From Lingula anatina (taxonomy: Eukaryota; Brachiopoda; Lingulata; Lingulida; Lingulidae): DNA of 64,000 bases. A program made the position numbers and the translations under genes. Numbering within the stretch: the first letter of the stretch is position 1; each line of letters starts with the position of its first letter. The stretch spans positions 1-64,000 of the forward strand of contig NW_019773648.1 in assembly GCF_001039355.2 (NCBI RefSeq), given 5' to 3'. Positions 14,001-28,000 of the stretch are shown piece after piece. The notes beneath the pieces are model-generated. The model was not told the DNA's origin, searched no databases, and saw nothing but the letters and a program-made list of their open reading frames with translations.

Positions 14001-15600
14001 GACACATGGGTCTTCTGTTTAACTTTAAAATTCTCTCTAACTGGGAACACTAAAACTTTGCAAACTGACAGAAAGACCAGACAAAATCGATAAGTCAGTA
14101 CACCAGACTTCACAAAAGGCCAAGAAAACTGTCAGATATTCAGTCTGACAAGCTTGAAAATTCTGTCAGACTAAACAAAATCTTTCAGACCAAAGCAAAA
14201 TTATACAAAAATGGCAAATTATTTGATTTTTTCAAGTTTTCAGGGATATTTTTATTGTTCATTTATGGACTCTTTAAATAAATTTTTCCATGTATTTCAC
14301 ACTCAAACTTTGCAACAATGCAAAACAAATAAAACAGATCACAATATAAATTCACAAGTTCATTCAGTCTACTGACCTGTTTACAACGAGTCAATGTTTT
14401 TTAACCAACTTAACAATTTTGTCTGGCCTAACATTATAATTAAAGTAGATGCAGTGCTAAAAGAATCATGGAAATTCAATTTAAGATGAAACACATTTTC
14501 CATAAAAAGACAAAAGTCTGGTATACCAGATAACAATTTGCTTTCATGTCTTTTTGTGAGTGTGTATCTGTGTTTATATCGGCTACTATGTATAGACACA
14601 AATTACTGTCATGTCTTACTTTTTACTTTTCCTGCCTTGTATAATTTTTGTGCAAGTTCTTCCACCAAATTGTCAACAGCGTGTCTCACTGGTTCAAGTT
14701 CCTCTGGTGTAAAGAACTCCTCAACTAATATATAACCCTAAAAAAAGAATCAGGTGATAAGTATATGGTATTTAAAAGTTAGATAAAATGAAAAAAAAAA
14801 TCAAATTTACAACTGCTCAAAAAAGAAATTTACTCTTCCTAATAACAGCCTGCTATTAAAACTCTCACTCTCCCTCATCATTTTATTTCTCTTCACCTGG
14901 GAGATGGGATATTGATGTGGGCAATGTCATAAACTTTATAGCAAGCAGTAACAAATTGATGCTGGTAGTAACTAGTGTGATATCTAAAATCATTTTATGG
15001 AGCTTTTCATTTTCATCAAAGAAGCAGACAAGCATGGTGGAAATAATAATTTCAAATGGCCTAAATATCTTAAACATAAATTGGACAATTTTTATTTTTT
15101 AAAATACTCCTTGGTGGTGATGATACCACATGTTAGTAAATGCATCACTGCAATAAATGCAAAACTCTCAGCAGTCAAATTTTTGTTTTGCCTGTTGCCA
15201 GTATTGGTGAGTGGTGTGGATATCAATTTTAAGTTGGAGTGTGAACCCTCACTCTGCTGTCAAATTGATCGATTAATGGACCTAAACAACCCCTCTAGAA
15301 TACCAGACTTGTCTACTACAGTGCACAAATTCACTTGTGGGCCTTTTGCCTCAGTTTTCGGTCTGACACGCTAGGTACTTACCGCTTAGCATGTAAGAAA
15401 AACACTGAAACAAGTAGACCCTACCACTAATACATGCATGATGTACTGCCAGTGAAAGTGGCACTGACCTCTTCATAGAACTGTTTTAGCTGTTCTTCGT
15501 TTAACTGTCCAGGTTTCTTCTCATTGGTTTGTGGAGGTATTGTGTTAAACACCTCTGGATAGACCTCTTTTACTACTCCTGAATCAACTGAGACATCCAT
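11074..15600 (-). CDS. Phytanoyl-CoA dioxygenase (PhyH) family protein, paralogue B, 362 aa
   Basis: Nine coding exons: 15469-15600 (ATG), 14620-14737, 13826-13926, 13520-13661, 13103-13197, 12348-12453, 11874-11958, 11483-11675 and 11074-11190 (TAG). They total 1089 nt, the same as paralogue A. The seven internal exons have identical lengths (118, 101, 142, 95, 106, 85, 193) and phases, which proves a tandem gene duplication. Catalytic residues are kept: H163-Q-D165 in WHQD, H258 in TPHRS, and R269 in VIRW. Divergence from A is spread through the protein, with clear synonymous change, so this pair is a real and old duplication, unlike the near-identical haplotype copies elsewhere in the window. 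The family is Fe(II)/2-oxoglutarate oxygenases; the substrate is unknown. Confidence 0.92.
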
Positions 15601-17844
15601 AGAGTATAACGTACAGCTGTTTCACAGCACACAAACCACAAGCACTCCACAAGATGAAGACGTTTCAGCCTCGTTGCAGAAGTAGGTCACGCAGACAAGT
15701 ACTTGGGGCTGGTGGGCTAGTGACTTACACAAATTATCAATTTCAAATAATTTATATGTCAAACGACGTGTTTTTTTAGTAATACATTTTGTATAAGTAA
15801 TTAATGAAGATTTTTCTTCAAAATTAACCAAAGTCTTACATCTAAGAATCTTATCTTATCACCAAAGCCCACGTGCTCATTGTTTACTTTGCCTCGTTTT
15901 CAAATAACTTGCAGGAGAAGCCTTCTCCAAAAAATTGGTGTAAACAAAAAGAGTACTTAAAAAGAGGCTTCCTTCTAATTTGTGTAAAAATAGCAGACAC
16001 CTGTCTCAGTGAAAGAATAAAAAACGACCATTTTACTGATAATATTGTTTAAAAGACTGTGCAATAGTATGATTGAAAACGGAAACATTATTATAACTTC
16101 AATGGGGTGCATTCTCATAAACACCATGGGTATACGTGGACTGACCCAAATCTGAGGAGACCCTTGCTGAGTGCAATCAGCTTGACACGCCTCTTCCTGG
16201 TGTTAAGTAGAATACAGCAAAGCTGGTGATCATATGAGTATGTTGGAAACAAATGGAGGCATGTCACTGAATTAAGCTGGTTGCACTTAGGAGTAGCTGC
16301 AGAGTTGTGTCGATCCATGTATCCAATGATGCCTTTAAGGGAATGGGGTCAAAGATAGGATTGAAAAGCCTGTTCACAATGTTCCAAAACATTACCAATA
16401 TGCAGTTATCTTTTTCAAACATTTATGCTTTAATCTGCATTAGAAGTCCATTTTTGCCATAAATCCCACCGTATAGTTTCAATTGGTGGAACTTCAAGAA
16501 ATACCAAAGGGCTTTGTTTTACATTTCCTGAAAAATTATATTAACATGGGTGTTTCGTGCTCTTTATAACCTTCAGTAGTTTAACTGCACATGCAGTAAT
16601 GTACCATTCACTGTCATTCATTTTGGTGAACTTTCATGAACTGAAGGGAAGGGCAAGTAGGTAAATACATGGCAAGAAATTTGAAGAAAGTGCAGTTTTA
16701 AAGGACAGTTATGGCTGATCAAGTGATGAATTTTTGTCTCAGCTAGAGTTTATCCGAGCCATAAAATAAACTACTAGAAGTGTTTGGTTGCAAAAATTTT
16801 TTACAAGATTCTTATGGAGGGTAGCCAACTATGAGCTTCTCATTTCAGCATAAAGAATTCAAGCTAATAAGATTAGTTAACACATTTCATCACATAATCT
16901 TTATAATGTTTTTTGGCATAAAATTATTGATAAATCTGCTGGGCATAAAAGATGGGTCAGATTGTACTGTAAAACTGAAGAATCCAGGTACATTCCAGAC
17001 AATACTTTTTTCCAATGAATGGTAATAAGAAATTCTACTTTACAAAATACTGACACATTTAACACCTCTTAAACAACAACTGTACACTAATAGCCCATTT
17101 TATTATATACAAAAATGTCAAATTTACATGATCTATATTTTTCCCCAATATAGGTGACTGTTAACACAAAGTTGAAAAATATTTCACAAATATTTAAATT
17201 GAGAAATGTGACCAATCTTTCTAATAATGTTACATTTCATTATGAAGCAAATTGCTATATAACACATAGAACATCTGTAAACAGTTGACAAAGTACATAA
17301 AAACAAATTCTAACCTTAGAAAATACCTGATTAGATACACTTATGTAATCTTTTTTTTTTTACTGAATAAAAAAATGCAACACAATCTATATTACTAATA
17401 CATGTAAGTGGTTATACCCTTCTACATTTCACATAGTGTGCCAACATCAATTTTAGTCTTCATTATTCAAATTAAACTGCTACAAGTTTTTTTTGTACAC
17501 TGCCAAGTCTAAAACTTGAAGACAAAAAGCTTACTATTCCCAATCTGTCAAAGATATCCCAAACATCTTCAAAATGATATTTTTTTGGTACAAGTCTAGC
17601 AGTGCCAACTTACTTAAAATAGAACATTGCCCGTTAAATAATCTTCATTAATGGGTATATCATTTCCAAATTCACTGCAGTCTAGAAATTTCTGAACAAC
17701 AGCTGCATAATGGTTTGTGGTGAAATCTAATAGCCTTTAAAAGAAAAGTTCTTCAGTGAGGTCTATATACTTTTCACTGTTATTATGTACAAGGATTCAT
17801 ATCAGTCAGATGGAACTTTTCAAAAGGAAATGTTCACTTCTCCT
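15601..17844. other. Spacer: PhyH B upstream region and hnRNP U-like 3' UTR
   Basis: There is no coding-like frame here. The right-hand part should be the 3' UTR of the minus-strand hnRNP U-like gene, which ends at 17845. A minus-strand AATAAA lies at 17099-17104, about 740 nt past the stop codon, and is a candidate polyadenylation signal. The left part carries the PhyH B promoter, in which I recognise no motif. Confidence 0.5.
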
Positions 17845-20800
17845 CTACTTGGAGTATGACCCGTATCCTCCCCATCCCTGACTGTAACCTGACTGCCCAC
17901 TCTGGCCATAGGAGCTTGGTTGCTGAGACCACTGGTTACCATAGCCACTCCATTGCCCTGATGAACTACCAGACTGACTGGAACTGCCACTACTTGCTCC
18001 CTGATTATAATAATTCTGTAGAAAAAAATACCAGTTAATACCAACTATCCATCCACTTCAATTCAAAATCAAGAAATTATACTTACTGCATCAAAAAATA
18101 GTAACAACAGTAGCCCATCTTTATGAATTTTGCCATAATTACTGTTGTCAAACTGACTTTTAGAATGTATAAAAATAGGAAGTAGAGGATTCTCAAAAAT
18201 AGGAGTTTTATTGCTAATTTACAATTTAAATGGGAAATATTGTACTACAAAGTTGGCCTCTGACAGCTATCTTGATCCAGTATAGTTAATCAAACACATT
18301 TTAATTAGTTTACATGAATTGTAAGAAACTATATAGGTGTATCAAATGGGTGCCTACCTGCCCATAACCTTGGTTATATCCTCCTCCCCACTGGCCTTGG
18401 TTCCATTGACTGGACTGACCCCACTGGCCTTGTCCACCCCATTGCCCTTGTTGACCCCATTGTCTCTGACCACCCCACTGTCCCTGCTGACTGCCACCTC
18501 CCCAACTGCCTTGCTGTCCCCATCTACTTCCACCATAGCTGCCACCACCACCAGAATGGCGACTCTGGTAGCCCTGTGAAGACAATGTGGAAAATAAAGT
18601 GTACTGTTAGGAAAAAAATTTTTTTTAAATAATGCTAAATACACATGCATGTGCATGCAATTCAAACAAACAGTTAAGATGGAAGAACGCAAATAAAACC
18701 AAAATGGTCTGTTTGTGTAATAATAGGGAATATAAAAGACAGCTAAAAGACATTAACCACATCTTTCCTTGTCAATTTAATTTTATATTGAATGGTTCAT
18801 TCATTTTCATCGTGATTTTTACCTGGCGATCATCTTTTCCGCCATAGTTATGTGCTCTATTTCTGTCATGAGATGAGTATCCCATGTAACCACCACCACC
18901 ACCACGTCGATCATAGCCACCTAGAACAGATCAAATTTGTTAACATCTACATCACTCCATGTAATATCTGGAAATAAGAAGCAGAATTATCTGAAGAGTA
19001 TAAAATTTCACATTTTAAGCTACCACTTGTAACTACTTCAAAGGTAACCAACCAGTATCTATACTCTTGATAGTCTGTAATGTCTACACTACTCAATGTC
19101 CAATATGGAAAAAAAGATCACACTGCTCAACAGTAAAATCTCATATCATGGTGTTTTTACAAGTTATTTTATCCCACAACATTTAACCAGCGTCTTCTGG
19201 AGGCAGATTTTCAGTTATGCAACACTCTCTCTAGATCTCCATTTTATACGAAGCAGAAGGTTGAATTGCACTGGTTACTGGGTCGAGATGAACTAACGAT
19301 CAACAGTGACAAGATGATGTGTCCATCCTTGAGGCATTGAGCATTGAGGCTGTTCGTAAAAGTGGATGAACTACTTCATATAATGCTCATTTACCCCTGC
19401 CTGAATGAGATCTGCCCTGGTAGCCATGATGGTCTCCATAAGAACCTGAAGAAATTGTGAATCTTAAATACCCTGATAATCTTACTGAGTCCACTCTGTA
19501 GAGTACAGAGTAAAATAACTGTCACATAAAATCAAATACATACTTCAAAGCTAGTTGTCTATTTGCAACATTTTGTCATTATTGTCCATTTCTTTTGTGT
19601 ATGTGTGGCATTGAGAGCCTCCATGTCAGTTGACACTCATGGCTTAAAGGCAGAAGTCTTTAAAAACCATTATAAATATAAATTGCCTCAATTTTGCTCA
19701 GATATAAACACTGGAAATTCTTTCTCAAAACATTCTACTGTAAAATGCTGTACACTCAAATAATGACCCTTGCAGCACTAACAATCAACCCCATACAATT
19801 TTTCAATAAGTCAAATTTTAGAAGTCTAAACAAAGAATTTGATGGAAGAGAAGAGATTGCAGAAAAGGTTAAACTTATATATTCCCTCATGCTTACTGAT
19901 TTGAAACTTTGGTTTCTCTATGATAGATACAGATGCTTACTGCTCATTTGTCAGTCTGATCAATGTACAAACTTAGTGCACGTGCAAGATTTTGCTAACC
20001 ACCTACTTCTATACAATATCTTATTAGTACATAGGTTAATGCTGTCATAACCTTATGTTCAATAAATTATACAGTCATTCAGATATATCTTGAGACAGTC
20101 TCCTAAATAACTATTCATCAAGCACAATAATTAATTTATGTAAAAATAAAATGAACATGGCTCATGCATCAATATCTAAATATAGTTTTCAAATTCTAAC
20201 ATGGCTGAAGACATTCTCTGCCTTAAGACACTAGGCAAGAAACACTCCTTGGATCCTCCAACAGAGAGGATGACCCACCCATTTTTTGTCAAACAACAAA
20301 CTAACCTCTTCCTCCCCTTCCACGGTCATCCCTGCCTCCATATCTGTCCCTGAAGCCACCCCCGCGGCCACCACCACCACCTCCGTAGCGATTGCGATCT
20401 TGGTAACCACCTCCGCGACCCCTGAAATCACGCCTATCTCCACCACGGAAGTCACGACCTGAATTCATATTTTTCAAATTTTGAACTAAGGATATATGTG
20501 ATAATAATACAAAAAATGAAAATAATTGTGAATATAAAACAAAGCTAACTATTTTCAACACTTTATTTAAATTCTAAGACCGACTAAAAAACAACACTGG
20601 ATCATCAAAATCATTATCATCTTACAGCTTTTTTCCTAGCTTTTGTTTAAGCTGATGTCTACAATTTGAGATCAATTTTGGATTCATCAGACAGGAAAAT
20701 TTCAGTGCATGTCTTATACTAAAGTCTCACCTCCACGCCTGTCATCACTGCGGAAACGTTTATGAGGAGGAAACATCTTCTGACCCTCCTCATTGTACTG

Positions 20801-23800
20801 TTTCACAAGCTTCTCAGCTTCTTCTTTGCTTTGCTCTACAAATTCCACAGCATCAAAGGGACTGCCAACCTCTGGCAGGTGAAAGTTAGCTGCAATTACA
20901 ACCAAATCTAATATTAATTTAGTTTTTCTTTCTCCCCAGTGGGTTTTAAAGAACCTAGCCTGCTGTTTTGCACTTATTAGCAAAAACTGTGTGCTTGACC
21001 AAAACAGCAAACTAGGTTGCCTCAAAGCAAACATAGAGAAGAAGATATTGCCTCCAAGTCTCTGTTTGCTTTAAAGAACATCGATATCCTTCTGTCAAAT
21101 AATATACATATAAACATGTGCATCTACTAAGGCTAATTGTCTAACCTACAACTGCCTGCATGCTGGGCTGACAAATCCTACCTTTCATTTCAAGTACTGC
21201 ATGTTCAGGCACATCTTTGCCCTCCTCTTTCTCCCGACCTGCAATCCTCTCTTTGAACGTCTCATCTGTTGGTATTACCACTATAGCCTTGCGTTGAAAG
21301 CCTTCAAAAGGGCGCATTTTACGTCTCTGGGCCGATGGATACACATTTGTCTGCACATGACGGTAAAAGACAATAGGATATTCAATGTGTCTTGATTCTT
21401 AATTGTGTCCATACTGACACCATACTCCATTTGTTTTTTTTTTCCTTCTGCAAGATAAGTCCATAAGACATGATAGACTGGCCATCGGCCCCTTTGCTGT
21501 TACTCAGTACAGAGTAGCAGCTGACCATTTTCCTTGGGATATACTCACCTCCTACTGACTGGGTGGTACTAAACCTACAACTGAAATTTTTGACTCTTGT
21601 GAACTAAGCTTATAAGTAAACTGCCCTGATGTTTAATACACATATATATGTGTATATATATGTGTGTGTGTGCCATCTCTGCAGACTTAATTCCTTCTTG
21701 TGCTTGGCATATCTTTCTGCTCCATGCTACTGCTAAATCACGGAAAAAATGTGATTAGTTTTCTTGCTTAACAATTACATTCTACATCCTGTTGGATCAT
21801 CACCATATAATGCTTAAGTACATTAGCATCCCAGTGCATTATGTTTTCTGTGAAGCTCCTGTTGTTGTGTATCCTCAGCCATTTGTCACCCCTCCATTAA
21901 AATAATGAAAAGCTACTCACCTTCTATTACTTTGTTCTTCTTCATGTCTACTCACCCCCTATCCCAGTAACCCAAAGGAAAATAACTTACCTGTACCTAC
22001 CCATGTTAATCCTCTACTTCAGACCTCAAATGGTACTTACCCAAGTTTTTTTCACTTTTCAGCTTGGTCCACCATACACTTGCCCTCCCCAATTGACAGA
22101 TAAATATTTAAACAGTAGGTTCACTCAATCAACCAAGGTCAGCTCACAATACATACCCTCTGATACCAGTTTGTGAAAAGTTTATTTACCACAAAGATAT
22201 AACATAAGTAAATATAACATATGATACAAAAAGATACTGAATGAGATAAGCATGCATCAACTGTTGCATCATTAAGTTGAAGGTTCTTCACTTTATTAAG
22301 GCCATTTCCTTATCAGACTCCCATTATCCAAATGAAGCATAACTCAACATCCTCTTATGGTCTGGTTCTGTTACTCTGCCCAATACAAACTGCAAGTTGC
22401 TACTGAAATAAACTTCTGTGCTATCCACATCGCTGTACCGAAACTGCTGCATCAAATGAAAAACTTTCAGGTAAATAATTCTTTCTGCTTCTGCATAGCA
22501 TTTTCTCAGGTTGTAATATTAACAACACAACTAACTGCTGAAAAAAATTCTCTTTCAATTGATTTCAACATTCCAGTTCATAATTTGCTCATGGGCAGGT
22601 ATTATCTTAGATTAAAAGCATGAAAATAAAATGACAGTTTCACTGTGTAGTTTAGCATGACCTTTAGCTCTTTGTACTAAACAAATTCAACTTAAAAACC
22701 TAAAACAACTTGTTATAACTAAGATTTCAATCCTAATGCATCCAATGTGCTCTTCTTCCAGGATGAGCGTGCCTTCAATTAATGTGCAGGAGGCCCAGCT
22801 TTCAGAAAACAATAAATCTACTACCACAAGAGCTGCAAATCAAACATCCTCAGGATCACAATAACACAACTAACATGAAATAGAGGCATCTTATACAGAT
22901 AATGAAGTAGTACTGAATTATGAACCTGCAAAAATTACAGGAACTATAATAACCTTTAAATGGTGTTGACATGTATATTATTATCTTAACTAACAAATAG
23001 TTCATTATGACCTAATACTTATAGAAACCTGGCTGAGTGAGTGAACCAAACTGCAATGACAAGAGGACTTATATGGTAATGTGAATCATATGAACTGCCC
23101 ATAGTCATCATCCCACCCCACACCTTCTCTGCGCATAGAACATTGAAACTAAAAATCTGTTTTTACCTGATCTAAAATGTAGTTCCTTTTCTTTCTGGCA
23201 GCCACCTCCAAAAGCCTGTTCAGGCATCTTGTAGATTTGTCAATGAGAACGTCCCAGCGTCCTGCATAGTTCCTCTTGCGAGGCAAGCCCATCACCTGAA
23301 AGAAGTTATATCAATATTCTTGAAATTTGCTGGCACAGTGGTTTATTTTACCATTACAAAGAATTTTAACAGGGATGACATGATAAATGTTCAAGAACGG
23401 AAATGAAACGATACCAAGGACCCTGATATATTTTTTCATTTAATCATTGAACAATTGAAACAGATTACATTCATCTTCAATGATATTACCTTCATCTTAT
23501 CAATAATGTTGTTTGTACCAAGAATGCAATATTGTTTATCTGGAAACTCTGCTACATGTTTGTTAGCCCAGTAGGTCTTGCCACTTCCAGGCAGTCCACA
23601 CATCATAAGGACCTGAAGAGTCAAGCAGCAAGGAATATACAAGGAAGGCATGTGATATTCCTTTATTGAGATGGGGTCATCCAGCCAAGATTTTACACCT
23701 GAACACCTCACAGCTCAATTCAAACTTTTTTGTGGAGGTAGAATCCAATTCAACAAGAAATGCTGAAGAGGAAAAATACTGTACCAAACCATCAAATAGT

Positions 23801-24983
23801 GCTTTTTCTTTGCTGTTGTGATCAGTGAGATCTTGCCTGTAAAGACCCTCTTAAAAAACTAAATAATTCAGGCACCTCAGATTTTTGGCACAACTCATCA
23901 GTTCCAAGAATGTTGTAACATTTTTCCCTGTGTTCTTCTGAATAATTCAATGCCCATCTAGTTTTTCCTGATCCAGGTAACCCACACATCATTATTACCT
24001 GTATATGAAATTATTACAGTTCAGTAGATCTATCCAAACAAGAAGTCAACAGCTGAGAAAATGGTACAAACAGTAAGTCATATTTCATTTTCACTTATAA
24101 TTTACCCTTCTTGGCAGGGAACATCAACAAATAGTTCTTGTATAATAGCAATCCACAAATAACTGTTCAGTAAGACAGAACCTGTTAACAAGAACAATAA
24201 TGTAACATCAACTAAAAAAACATCTATCTGGGAGATACCTCACAGTCTTCCTTCTTTTCTGGTGGTAGTGCACCTCTCTGGCGGCTCTCTACTTGCACAG
24301 CATTCAGAAAAGTGAAGCCTTCCAAGATGGTACTCATTGGTTCCTCCTAGAACATACAATTGAAATCTATGAAGGAAATGATGACACACACTTTGCATAA
24401 TGCCAAAAATTCTAAGACTGAATCATGGCTCAGAATAGCGTATAATATATGATCATCTTGCATCATTAAAATGTTGTCCTCATTGCCAAAGATTCGGTAC
24501 GTCATGTAAGAACTGTTAAATCGACATCTTTTAATATTTTTGGCCATTGGCTGGCTATTTTGGTTGACCTGAATTTCACTAGCAGAATAACTTGAGTTGT
24601 TGGATTAAGCTAATTACTGAACCCGACAGGAATTTAGCATCTCAATTCTGTGCCAACTTACTTTCTGCCCAAAGTTGGCCTCAAATTCTGTGTTCTTTGT
24701 GAGGACATGGGGGAACAATGCTTTCCCTTCAAGTTCAGAGGCAGGGACTTCAAAACAGTTGCCTTGGTCAACACCATTCTTGGTGAATTTTATGATGACT
24801 GGATCACTCTCAAAGTCCTACAGAAAAATGGAAATAAGAATGAACACAAACACTGGCATTGTATCAAATTTGTTTTGTAAATCCACCACACAAGTTAACC
24901 CCAAATTTCGTATTCTTGGCTCAGAATAGTGTATTGTTGAATGATCACTGGCAATCACATTAACATATCCTTGCCATTGAAAA

Positions 24984-25023
<40 letters not shown>

Positions 25024-28000
25024 AGTTAATTGATGACTTATTAAAGGTATAAATAAAATAATTGCAAAAAGAAAACTAAATTACCAAGACTTTGATAGTC
25101 TAAAATAAAATCTGCCAACAAAGACAACTTACCACATAAGCTCCTATGACATCTCCCTCTCCAAATGTCTCACCATAGTCATTGAATTTACAGTTTACTG
25201 ATGATTTTGCAGTACCACCATAACCATAGGAATGGGGTTCTTCACCTGTAATTTGAAAGGCCTTCTTTACAAAAAATATCTGCATGATCATTAATCCAAA
25301 CAATGTACCCGTTTACTTAGAAACTTCTGTTGCCAAATCTACTAGAAATTGGGAATACCAAAGGTGCTGCTTTAACCTCTATATAAGACTTGTAGTCAAT
25401 ATTACCAGCTCTTACCTAGCTGCATACTTGTATCCCCTGTAGACCAGCCAACACGGACCACATGTCTGCTCGTCTCTTCATCAGGGAGATGGTCTACTTT
25501 GATTTGCTCCATGATCTAAATACAACACATGAAAGTAAAAATGTGTGCAAAGAAGATTAATTAAATAATTATGTGTAATTCTCAGATACTCAAAATGTTT
25601 TAAAGAACTGNTGATTTTCAGTTATGCAACACTCTCTCTAGATCTCCATTTTATACGAAGCAGAAGGTTGAATTGCACTGGTTACTGGGTCGAGATGAAC
25701 TAACGATCAACAGTGACAAGATGATGTGTCCATCCTTGAGGTGCAAAGCATTGAGGCTGTTCGTAAAAGTGGATGAACTACTTCATATAATGCTCATTTA
25801 CCCCTGCCTGAATGAGATCTGCCCTGGTAGCCATGATGGTCTCCATAAGAACCTGAAGAAATGTGAATCTTAAATACCCTGATAATCTTACTGAGTCCAC
25901 TCTGTAGAGTACAGAGTAAAATAACTGTCATATAAAATCAAATACATACTTCAAAGCTAGTTGTCTATTTGCAACATTTTGTCATTATTGTCCATTTCTT
26001 TTGTGTATGTGTGGCATTGAGAGCCTCCATGTCAGTTGACACTCATGGCTTAAAGGCAGAAGTCTTTAAAACCCATTATAAATATAAATTGCCTCAATTT
26101 TGCTCAGATATAAACACTACAAAAAGACTGGAAATTCTTTCTCAAAACATTATACTGTAAACTGCTGTACACTCAAATAATGACCCTTGCAGCACTAACA
26201 ATCAACCCTATACAATTTTTCAATAAGTCAAATTTTAGAAGTCTAAACAAAGAATTTGATGAAAGAGAAGAGATTGCAGAAAAGGTTAAATTTATATATT
26301 CCCTCATGCTTACTGATTTGAAACTTTGGTTTCTCTATAATAGAAACAGATGCTAACTGCTCTTTTGTCAGTCTGATCAATGTACAAACTTAGTGCACGA
26401 GCAAGATTTTGCTAACCACCTACTTCTATACAATATCTTATTAGTACATAGGTTAATGCTGTCATAACATTATGTTCAATAAATTATACAGTCATTCAGA
26501 TATGTCTTGAGACAGTCTCCTAAATAACTATTCATCAAGCACAATAATAAATTTATGTAAAAATAAAATAAACGTGGCTCATGCATCAATATCTAAATAG
26601 AGTTTTCAGATTCTAACATGGCATAAGACATATTCTCTGCCTTAAGACACTGGGCAAGAAATACTCCTTGGATCCTCCAACAGAGAGGATGACCCACCCA
26701 TTTTTGTCAAACAACAAACTAACCTCTTCCTCCCCTTCCACGGTCATCCCTGCCTCCATATCTGTCCCTGAAGCCACCCCCGCGGCCACCACCACCACCT
26801 CCGTAGCGATTGCGATCTTGGTAACCTCCTCCGCGACCCCTGAAATCACGCCTATCTCCACCACGGAAATCACGACCTGAATTCATAAATATTTTTCAAA
26901 TTTTGAACTAAGGATATACGTGATAATAATACAAAAACTGAAAATAATTGTGAATATAAAATGAAGCTAACTAACTAATGAAGCTAACACTTTATTTAAA
27001 TTCTAAGACTGACTAAAAAACAACACTGGAACATCAAAATCATTATTATGTTACAGCTTTTTTCCTAGCTTTGTTTAAGCTTATGTCTACAATTTGAGAT
27101 CAATTTTGGATTCATCTGACAGGAAAATTTCAGTACATGTAAGTCTCACCTCCACGCCTGTCATCACTTCGGAAACGTTTATGAGGAGGAAACATCTTCT
27201 GACCCTCCTCATTGTACTGTTTCACAAGCTTCTCAGCTTCTTCTTTGCTTTGCTCTACAAATTCCACAGCATCAAAGGGACTGCCAACCTCTGGCAGGTG
27301 AAAGTTAGCTGCAATTACAACCAAATCTAATATTAATTTAGTTTTTCTTTCTCCCCAGTGGGTTTTAAAGAACCTAGCCTGCTGTTTTGCACTTATTAGC
27401 AAAAACTGTGTGCTTGACCAAAACAGCAAACTAGGTTGCCTCAAAGCAAACATAGAGAAGAAGATATTGCCTCCAAGTCTCTGTTTGCTTTAAAGAACAT
27501 CAATATCCTTCTGTCAAATAATATACATATAAACATGTGCATCTACTAAGGCTAATTGTCTAACCTACAACTGCCTGCATGCTGGGCTGACAAATCCTAC
27601 CTTTCATTTCAAGTACTGCATGTTCAGGCACATCTTTGCCCTCCTCTTTCTCCCGACCTGCAATCCTCTCTTTGAACGTCTCATCTGTTGGTATTACCAC
27701 TATAGCCTTGCGTTGAAAGCCTTCAAAAGGGCGCATTTTACGTCTCTGGGCCGATGGATACACATTTGTCTGCACATGACGGTAAAAGACAATAGGATAT
27801 TCAATGTGTCTTGATTCTTAATTGTGTCCATACTGACACCATACTCCATTTGTTTTTTTTTTCCTTCTGCAAGATAAGTCCATAAGACATGATAGACTGG
27901 CCATCGGCCCCTTTGCTGTTACTCAGTACAGAGTAGCAGCTGACCATTTTCCTTGGGATATACTCACCTCCTACTGACTGGGTGGTACTAAACCTACAAC

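Noticed and set aside
19209-25598. Reading the duplicated block as a real tandem duplication of hnRNP U-like exons
   Set aside because: A single n at the join, allele-level divergence and internal-exon-only content favour an assembly haplotig.
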